DNA of 64,000 nucleotides. It comes from Clytia hemisphaerica. Lineage: Eukaryota > Cnidaria > Hydrozoa > Leptothecata > Clytiidae. The position numbers and the translations under genes are program-made. The stretch lies in NCBI GenBank assembly GCA_902728285.1, contig CACVBU010000682.1, forward strand, positions 29,970 through 93,969, in the 5' to 3' direction. This document shows positions 56,627 through 64,000 of this stretch, piece by piece. Within the stretch, counting starts at the first letter, position 1. Each line of letters starts with the position of its first letter. Below the pieces are notes generated by a model. The model was not told the origin of the DNA and ran no database searches. It was given only the letters and a program-made list of their open reading frames with translations.

Positions 56627-59254
56627 TCAAGCGATATTTGAAGTATCCTGTGGGCTTCTTTCGTACTGACTTTTCGTTTCTTCTTTATTTTCTTCTTCTT
56701 TTCGATTTTTTTCGTCATCTTCCTCTTTCTTCGTACTCGATTTGTTATCAAACTCGGTTGTTTTGTTCTGTTCGTTTTGGTCTTGTGATGGTTTATCCAT
56801 TAATAATTCTTGTGAATCGTTCGATTTTGTTTTCTCCTCCTTTTCGTCACTTGATTTCTCATCTTTTGAATCTCTTTCGCCTTCTGAAAATTTAGGAAGC
56901 CAATTCTTGTTGGGACCATTATCATCTTCTTTTGGATCAAACTTTTTATCCTCTTCCTTTCCCTCCTCCTTCTCATTAGCTTTTGTTTGCTCTCCACCGT
57001 TCTCTTCTGACGTTCCTTCCTTTTTCATTTCGCTCCCCTCCATTTTCTGGCCATCACTCTCACCCTTGTTGTCTTTCTCGAAAGCGGCTGAACAAGCAGC
57101 ATCGGTGCACCCTTCTCCTTTGTTTCCGTGCTCCTCCTCAGAGAGTGGTTTCTCTCCTTCTTTGGAAAGTGCTTCATTTACTTTCTGCTCCTGCTCAGGT
57201 TTTTTCGTCTCCTCCACTTTTGGCTCCTCCTCGGGTTTCTTATTTTCTTCACTTTCAGGTTTTTTATCTTCAACAATTTTGTCTTCAGGTTTTATATCTT
57301 CTTTTGCTTTCTCGTCTTTCTCTCCTTTTGCCATTTTCAGTGCATTAAGAGCTTCCTCCTCTTTGCTCTCGTGTACGGCACTGGCCCCTGCCACCGTGCA
57401 TGCGGCGTCAGTACATTCACTTCGAATGGATTGATCATGGTCCATATCCTTCATGTCAAACCAGTCCATTTTACTGCCTTCTTTCTTTTCTTTTTCTCCT
57501 GCCGGGTTGAACTTCTTGAAATCTCCGTAAGCAGCCTCTTTTTCCTTTGGTTGTTCGGAGCTTTGTTTATTTTCGAGCTTCTTCTGTTCTTCTTCTTGCT
57601 TCTTAATCAATTTTTCTTTCTCTTCAGCTTGCTTTTCGTCAAGTGTTTTCTGTTCTTCTGCCTTCTTTTCCACTTCTTTTTTCTCTTCTTCGACTTTCTT
57701 TTCATCCTCCTTTTGTTTTTCTTCAGCTTGCTTCATCGCTTCTTTTTGCTTTTGCTCTTCCTCTTCTTGTTTCTTTTTCGCTTCTTTTTCTTGAGCTTCT
57801 TTCTCTTCCTCAGCCTTCTTCTGCTTCTCGTTTTCCTTTTTATCTGCTTCTTGTTTTTTCTCTTCTTCCTCTTCAGCTTTTTTGGCTTGAGTCGTCTTGT
57901 TTTCGTCCATTTTTTCAGCTTCTTTGTTATCTTTGCCTTCTTCTTTCTTTTGCTCCTTCGTTTGTTCGTCGTTGTTTTTCTTCTCCTCCTCTTCCTTCTT
58001 TTTCTCCTCTTCGTCTTCTTTTTTCTTTTTCTCTTCCTCTTTCTTTTTCTCTTCTTCGTCCTTCTCCTCCTCCTTTTTCTTTGGGTCTTCGTCATCTTTT
58101 TTCTTCGTTTCTTCCTCCTCAGCCTTCTTCTTTTCTTCTTCATCTTTTTTCTTCTTCTCTTCTTCCTCTTCAGCTTTCTTCTTTTCCTCTTCATCTTTTT
58201 TCTTCTTTTCTTCTTCATCTTTTTTCTTCTTTTCTTCTTCATCTTTTTTCTTCTTTTCTTCTTCATCTTTTTTCTTCTTCTCTTCTTCCTCTTCAGCTTT
58301 CTTCGTTTCTTCCTCTTCAGCCTTCTTCTTTGCTTCCTCGTCCTTTCTTTCTTGTTCTTTCTTCTCTTCTTCTTCCTTCTTCTTCTTCTCCTCCTTCTCC
58401 TTCTCCTTCTCAGCCTCCTCCTCCTTCTTCTTTTGTTCTTCCTTAGCGTCTTTTTCCATCTTTTCTTCCTTCTGCTTATCCTCGTCTTTCTTTTTCTCGT
58501 CCTCGTCTTTCTTTTTCTTCTCATCTTCTGTTTTATCATTAGGATTTTTGGTTGGAACACCTTCTGAATCTTTTGAATCTGTGTTCAATTCAGCCTTCTT
58601 ATTTGACTTCTCGTCTTTCTTTGGTTTAGCTTCATCCTCACTGCTTTTCTTAGGGTCGCCTGGCAACAGCATTGGGTCTTGTGGCTCCTTCTTTGACTTG
58701 GAATCAGTCTTTGGATTGTCTCCTGGTAATTTCATGTTCTCCTTTTCGTCTGTCGCAAGCTTCATTGGTTCCCCGTTTGCTTTTTTAGGTGTATGATCCT
58801 CTTCGAGATTTCTTGCATAATAGTCTTTATCACTCTCTCCGATTTCTTTCTTATGAGCTGCTTTTTGTTTTGCAGCGAGAATCCTCTGTTCGCCTTTCAC
58901 AATCTCCTTCTCCACTTCAGGGCTTGCGAAGAAAGCATCTTCAGTGACAGAAGGTTCTGCAGATTTCTTTTTGGCTACTACAGTCGATATATGACGATTG
59001 CCGTTTTTCATCATGTCCATCTTGCCATTACTGTGTTCAATCTGTGATTTGATCTCAGCGATCGCTGTATCTGTGATTCCACTACCTTTTGTCTCACAGG
59101 CGGCATCTACGCATTGCTCGACTACTCCCTTTTTATTGATGCGAAATCCTCCAACATTCTTCGTACGACTGTTCGATTCTTGGTATCGTGAATGTGGAAG
59201 GGCGTTGATTATTTGAATCAGTAGAAGGGCGCTGATTGCCAACTCCACCCTCAT
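56627..59254 (-). CDS. Secreted Lys/Glu-rich protein with three CxDAAC motifs
   Basis: One open frame of 875 residues. I do not recognise the family. MRVELAISALLLIQIINALP is a good signal peptide, so the protein should enter the secretory pathway. Residues about 150-590 are almost wholly Glu, Lys, Asp and Ala in alternating charge blocks (KKKKDEEE repeated), the composition of a stable single alpha-helix. The only cysteines I see are six, in three identical-type motifs: CVDAAC (48-53), CTDAAC (614-619) and CTDAAC (716-721), flanking the charged rod. The C-terminus is again hydrophilic (DTSNIA). There is no membrane anchor. The ATG lies one base after a TTATTTTACAG acceptor-like site, and AATAAA follows the stop. 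It could be an extracellular matrix, mucus or vesicle-matrix protein; that is guesswork. Introns cannot be excluded in the repetitive part. Confidence 0.85.
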   Translation of the reverse strand: MRVELAISALLLIQIINALPHSRYQESNSRTKNVGGFRINKKGVVEQCVDAACETKGSGITDTAIAEIKSQIEHSNGKMDMMKNGNRHISTVVAKKKSAEPSVTEDAFFASPEVEKEIVKGEQRILAAKQKAAHKKEIGESDKDYYARNLEEDHTPKKANGEPMKLATDEKENMKLPGDNPKTDSKSKKEPQDPMLLPGDPKKSSEDEAKPKKDEKSNKKAELNTDSKDSEGVPTKNPNDKTEDEKKKKDEDEKKKDEDKQKEEKMEKDAKEEQKKKEEEAEKEKEKEEKKKKEEEEKKEQERKDEEAKKKAEEEETKKAEEEEEKKKKDEEEKKKKDEEEKKKKDEEEKKKKDEEEKKKAEEEEEKKKKDEEEKKKAEEEETKKKDDEDPKKKEEEKDEEEKKKEEEKKKKEDEEEKKKEEEEKKNNDEQTKEQKKEEGKDNKEAEKMDENKTTQAKKAEEEEEKKQEADKKENEKQKKAEEEKEAQEKEAKKKQEEEEQKQKEAMKQAEEKQKEDEKKVEEEKKEVEKKAEEQKTLDEKQAEEKEKLIKKQEEEQKKLENKQSSEQPKEKEAAYGDFKKFNPAGEKEKKEGSKMDWFDMKDMDHDQSIRSECTDAACTVAGASAVHESKEEEALNALKMAKGEKDEKAKEDIKPEDKIVEDKKPESEENKKPEEEPKVEETKKPEQEQKVNEALSKEGEKPLSEEEHGNKGEGCTDAACSAAFEKDNKGESDGQKMEGSEMKKEGTSEENGGEQTKANEKEEGKEEDKKFDPKEDDNGPNKNWLPKFSEGERDSKDEKSSDEKEEKTKSNDSQELLMDKPSQDQNEQNKTTEFDNKSSTKKEEDDEKNRKEEENKEETKSQYERSPQDTSNIA
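58185..58280 (-). repeat. 24-bp tandem repeat encoding KKKKDEEE
   Basis: About four near-identical 24-bp units (plus strand TCATCTTTTTTCTTCTTTTC + TTCT) encode an eight-residue charge repeat. They show recent slippage or unequal exchange inside the rod-coding part of the gene. Confidence 0.8.
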
Positions 59255-60442
59255 CCTGTAAAATAAATAAAGAGAATAGTTATTATTTGATAATGCCCAA
59301 AAATTTTAACCGAATTTTGGCTCCGAAACCAACGTGTTAAGTTTCACGCTTTTACGCCCTCGGGTAAAATTTTTATGATGTTTAGCACAACTAGATTACA
59401 CTTTACAAACCACTTTTTGATTCAATAACGCAGGTATAAAGAGATTTTTCTTCTGTTTTTTCAGAATCGTGTATTGAAAAGGGTAACTTAAAAAAATCAC
59501 AAAATTATTTAATCAAAAAGTGTTTCTTGAAGTAATTCTGGAACACCACAGTCGTAATAAATGCAAGTTTCAAGAAATATTTTCCGTACCACTCCTTACG
59601 CATAAGAAGGATCGTCTCCCAAAGCAGTCTTTAGTGCTCAAATATTTATTCATTATAGTAGCTGAGAGAACTTAACTTTTTGAGATACCCCCTTTAGAAG
59701 TTTGGCCCCTGATTTAGGCCATCACTGACCTGTGTGTCCGTTAAAACATTTGTCCGAGAAATATTAAATCTCACCTTTTCATTTGCAAATTGTCCAATTA
59801 AAACCTGGATAGATGAAGGTTTTCGAAATAAGTTATAGATTACTTTTGTATTACTTTTGTATTACTTTTCCATCAAAAAGCGATGCACGAGATCTCAGCG
59901 AGAGTTAATATGAGGTATTGAGCATAATTTTCATGGCTGGTTGAATTTCAAACCAAAGTAAATGTTTTGTTTTAATAAACTACACAAACAGTGCGCCGTT
60001 CTAGAATATGATTGATTTGATTTTCTTAATTACAATTAGATGTTATCTCCTGTACATAAAGCCAATCATTATCAAACTATACATTTGCCTGGCTGTATGA
60101 CTTTTTTAAAGCTAATCTGAATAAGGCTTTTTTTTTGGAAAGATATCGGGAAAATGGAATAAAGAATATTGGCCAGTTTTTCTGTTTTTATTATCTAATG
60201 ATAAATGTGAAAATTCAAAGTAATGAAGTATTATTAATCAATCAAAACGTACTACTGTATTTGACAATGACATTTATTCACATCTCAACATGGTTTCGTC
60301 ATTTCAAACACTATTGTTATTCACTAAAGGTTTTTGTTTACTAAATAACACAATCGATCGTTAGTATTCTGTCTATCCCACTTCTGCCGTCATATCGTGA
60401 CCCGGCGAAGAATAGGAAATTAAATTTGAATTGAAATTGTGT
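59255..60442. other. Intergenic between the K/E-rich gene and the glutamate receptor
   Basis: AT-rich, no gene seen. TTTATT motifs near 60186 and 60273 could be minus-strand polyadenylation signals of the receptor gene. The first bases upstream of 59255 (minus strand) form the acceptor-like site of the K/E-rich gene. Confidence 0.5.
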
Positions 60443-63400
60443 TTACTGGGTTTCGTGATCGTTCATCATCATTGACGTTCTCTCGCTTTCAACTCCTTCT
60501 TTTCCTCCCATTTGATTTCGTTGAAGGAATCCCGAACTTTCCTCATCCAGACTGTTGTCGTCATCCGCCTCATCTGAACTTCCACGCCCTACAGAAGCGC
60601 CCTCTCTCTCAGAGTTTGCATGTGCATGGTCATGATTCTCTCCAACGTAAATACTCTGAGAACTACTCTCCCTCTCAACCAAGCCTTTACTCTCAGAAAC
60701 GGCTCCGTCAATCGAGTTGTCACGCCCACGAGAAACGCCCTCAACATCCGCCATTTCATCTTTAGCACATCGATGTTGTACGGAGACTTTCCGCCATCGT
60801 TTAGCAGCGAATTCGATATCCTGTTCTTCCTCGTTTTCTTCAATCTCTTCCAAAGTCTCATCTTCCTCCATCTCAAAAGGAATCAACCATCTTCTCAGTA
60901 CCTCATTCTCTTCCAACATACCTTGCAATGCGCTATGTCGATACATACACTGCAAATCATGTGTTTGAGCCAACTTGGAGTAGACCATTTCTCCACCGAG
61001 CACGATGATTGCTAACCCGGTTGCTATACAAAGAACGACGAATAATTTCTTGAAAAACAAGATTGTGAGCTTCTCAGTGCTTTTCCAATAAGTGGTGGGA
61101 CATTCGTGGCGGAGCCAGCGGCTGTGTAAATGTAATAGCTCTTCGTTTTCGTGCATTTGTATGATGACTTGAGAGATCTCTTCGGTGAGTGGTGACCCTT
61201 TGGGAAGGACGAAACCGTAATATGAAGATGGGAGGTTTGTGTGATGTACCATGATTTTACACTGGCCAATGGTCGCTCGATAATATTTTGCAAACGAGCT
61301 CTCCATGAAATACGCGTGGATCTCTCTGTAAATAGACACCAAATGTACATTTTAGAGGAGATATTAGATGAAAAATGAAGTGAAAATTATCGAATGAGCA
61401 CTGAAGTAGTATACTCTTTCACTTTTAACACATTTTCTCAAGACGCTCTCTAAATTCCGAAAGTCAAAAAGGTGAACTATCAAAAATGTGCGGACATGAA
61501 ACTTTTGACTAGCCTGACTATAAAGGTAGTGTCATACTTATCGATGATAGCCTGTACTCCAGAGTTCAAATGTCGCGTATTATAATTCTCCATGAATTTG
61601 TCCAAACGTTTCAATACAGGATCTGTGGAAGCATCAAAGACGTCAGATAGGAAAGCTTTACTCTGTGTGGCAAGTTTGAAGTCGGTTGTTGGGTGTTGAA
61701 TCTTTGATCGAATTAGATGAAAAATATCTTAAACGTGGTTTTTCCGAAAAAGAGTTTTCTCATTTATGAGAATCTTATAAGAATTGTAAGACCTCACTAC
61801 TGGAAAGAAAACGTCAGAATTCGTCAAAACGTCATGACCAACTAAATCTTCCATTGTTCACAAAATATTTATTTAAGTAATTTTACCCGTTTAACTGAAG
61901 CAGAAGTTGGATTAATGCTTTACACAAAAATAAACAACCCGTTATTTTGATAATTCATTACTTCCTTACCCTCTTATCCTGTAAACCTTTGAAATCATTG
62001 AACCCTCCATGGACAACTTGCTGATACGTCAACGAAGCTGTATACATAGTCGTGATACAAACCATACCAAACGCAAACAAGATGGAGATCACACGTCCAC
62101 CGAATGTCCCTGGGTTCTTAGCGCCCATGTCTCGTTGCATGACCAACCCTGTGATGTACAAAATACAATCCTTGAAAACGTAATTGATCATGCGGATTCC
62201 GATATACTTACGGTCGTCAGTACTGACGCGTTTAACTAGTTGTAGCGCGTTTTCCGCCACGTACACCACAATGATGGATGCGATCCAGAACGCGAGGATA
62301 GATAGCTGTGTTGCGTGGCTCAAATTACTGAACATGTTGAATTCAGATTTCTTATCTGTCTTGGCGATTTCGTTCAAAGTGATGATGTTGATATCATCCA
62401 CCAGGAATGGGGTTGTGAAGTCGACCTGGTTCAAACGTCTTTTGGTGATCGTGATTGGTCCAGCTCCCATCAATGCATTACCTGATGCCAGCTCTCCTAA
62501 GACCCCGGAAGAGGTGGACACGTTCGACCGCGAAACATTTCCTGAAGCGTAATAACCGATGCTGTCAGTTATGTACAGGTCAAAATCGATTAACAATTCT
62601 TCTGAAATTTTCATCAACAAATCAACGATGTATCCGAAACAGTATAATGTTTTCTCTGTTTTAATTGGTCCTCGTAGATCATGTGACTTGATTGGTCCAT
62701 TTGAATCACGCGACATTCGACATTCCATTTTCCGCTTGACATCTTTAACTTCGTTTTCAGTATGTTCTTCCATTCGAGTGAAAAGAAAAGGCTCCATTAT
62801 TGTCGTCGCCACGGGAACGAGCGGTCGCTTCTTGGAGAATGTGGTCGCATCGATGCACAGTGTCTCGTTCTCCGAGAGGAACGCTATGTAAATAGATGTT
62901 CTTCCTTGAGGTGTGACCTTTTTTATATAAGACAGTGGTTGATTCCTACAAAATAATTTGGGTTTCTTGATTCGTTTTTGTTACACCAGGACAATTCACT
63001 AATCTTTCTTCGTGTCAGTGATGAGGAATCCTTTTAAAAACTTTGTAGATTTGATATATAAGACTACGAGGCTAACTCAACCAAAACTTACGAACAATTT
63101 AAGAACAAGCAGATACCAGAAATAACGAAGAAAATAGATTTGTTAAGACTCTTCCAAGTAAAAAGATTATCTACATCAGCTGATATAAGCCTGGCCTAAT
63201 CTTTCAGAAAAAGTAGGAAGGTTGAGTCAAAACTCATTGATTTTAATGAAAACGGATTTTTTCCTTCCCCGAAACTGGAAAAGCACTTACGATTGTTTCT
63301 TTGGAGAACAAACACATTCAAGTGGAGAGAAAGTGAAAGTTCGCTGTGGAGTGTATTCTGCTGTCACAATATTTTCTTCAGGAATCAACCAGAAGTCTTG

Positions 63401-63754
63401 CTTTTCTGCTAAGACGTATTTTACACGCGCCTCCAATAAAGTATGTGTGATTTCTGTGGACGTTAACAGGATGTTCAAACGATTCACGTGTTTACTTTCA
63501 TTTTTTATCTCGCCAATGATTTTTCGTGGTAATGTATGATAATTAGTCAAATCTAGACTGTGCACTTCAATCACTTTATCAAATAAGCTTTGTTCCAGGC
63601 TGGACTGTGTTTGGGATAGTAAAATGTGGTATTTGTATCCAATATCGATCAGAAGTACGATTTTGTCTGCTTGAAACAGTTTTGTCATTTCAACGATGAG
63701 TTTGGTATGGATCCGGACACTCATTTCTGAAATATTTTCCGGACAGGTAATTTC
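60443..63754 (-). CDS. Ionotropic glutamate receptor, NMDA-receptor-like (5' end outside window)
   Basis: The exons, in transcript order, are 63754-63291, 62945-61970, 61701-61538 and 61325-60443, joined in phase to 828 residues; the signal peptide and first part of the N-terminal domain lie beyond 64000. The product is a ligand-gated cation channel subunit. Order: part of the amino-terminal domain; ligand lobe S1 with VATTIMEPFLF, a cysteine-bearing loop and YCFGYIVDLLMKI (compare GluN1), then GPITITKRR with the ligand-binding Arg; M1 (LSILAFWIASIIVVYV); pore loop ending GLVMQRDMG; M3 (ISILFAFGMVCITTMYTASL); lobe S2 with the ligand-contact Glu in YFMESS; M4 (LFVVLCIATGLAIIVLGGE); then a long acidic cytoplasmic tail. 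The usual M3 signature SYTANLAAF is altered to MYTASLTYQ. Homology to GluN1 in S2 is clear (GLQDKRIQHPTTDFKLAT), but the ligand cannot be told. Confidence 0.93.
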
Positions 63755-64000
63755 CTAAAAAAATGAAAAAAGGTTTTCTAGTCAGTAATCGTAGTTTTAT
63801 TTTCATAAGTTATTCGTGTGTTGGTGTGTAATAGTTAGTTTCTATGGGTTGAAAGTCCTTGTTTAGGACTTATTTCGAGTCAATTTGAGAAGAATTTATG
63901 GAAATTTATGGAAAAATAACCCGGAGTTTTTTCTTGACAAAGTAGTGAGGGTGGGCGGGCTACGGTGGTATGACAGATGGCAGGTTGAGTCTTTTCATTA

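Noticed and set aside
57128-58796. Plus-strand open frames of up to 479 codons rich in Leu/Phe/Ser opposite the K/E-rich gene, and a 275-codon Lys/Arg frame on the minus strand
   Set aside because: They arise from the purine/pyrimidine strand bias of GAA/AAG codons. The 875-codon frame has a signal peptide, stop, poly(A) signal and non-repetitive ends, so it is the real one.

Overview
This window is eukaryotic, AT-rich, animal-type DNA. Genes are split by GT-AG introns, most of them a few hundred bases long, and intergenic and intronic DNA is crowded with short inverted-repeat transposons (MITEs), tRNA-derived SINEs, a Penelope-like fragment and a large minisatellite. The gene set (6-pyruvoyl-tetrahydropterin synthase, myo-inositol oxygenase, Golgi alpha-mannosidase II, PAAT/C10orf88, PITRM1 and an NMDA-like ionotropic glutamate receptor) marks a metazoan. 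Each of the seven genes whose start is in the window has a 3' splice-site-like sequence 0-89 nt upstream of its start codon. That would fit spliced-leader trans-splicing, as in hydrozoans, ctenophores and some sponges, or 5'-UTR introns. I cannot name the species from sequence alone.

Layout. 1-9136: no gene, nested MITEs and a SINE. 9137-9963 (+): PTS, two exons. 10703-13364 (+): a tropomyosin-like coiled-coil gene with two DNA transposons in its single coding intron. 15130-20348 (+): MIOX, nine exons; its third intron is almost entirely a minisatellite of about 67 copies of a 31-bp unit. 20349-27185: transposon-rich intergenic DNA, including a piggyBac-like element inserted into an older MITE. 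27186-36487 (+): MAN2A, sixteen exons. 37602-42190 (+): PAAT/C10orf88, nine exons. 43803-about 54908 (+): PITRM1, 24 recognisable exons, but the C-terminal quarter of the protein was not found. 56627-59254 (-): a secreted, extremely Lys/Glu-rich protein with three CxDAAC motifs that hold all its cysteines. 60443-63754 (-): 3' part of an ionotropic glutamate receptor gene that runs off the right edge.

The genes do not form one pathway. PTS makes a tetrahydrobiopterin precursor, MIOX starts inositol breakdown, MAN2A trims N-glycans in the Golgi, PITRM1 degrades presequences in mitochondria, PAAT is an ABC-transporter-associated ATPase and the receptor is a ligand-gated channel. Six consecutive genes lie head-to-tail on the plus strand and the last two lie on the minus strand, converging on PITRM1.

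Exon boundaries were assembled by eye from reading-frame phase and homology recalled from the families. They agree in phase throughout PTS, the coiled-coil gene, MIOX, MAN2A, PAAT, PITRM1 exons 1-24 and the receptor.
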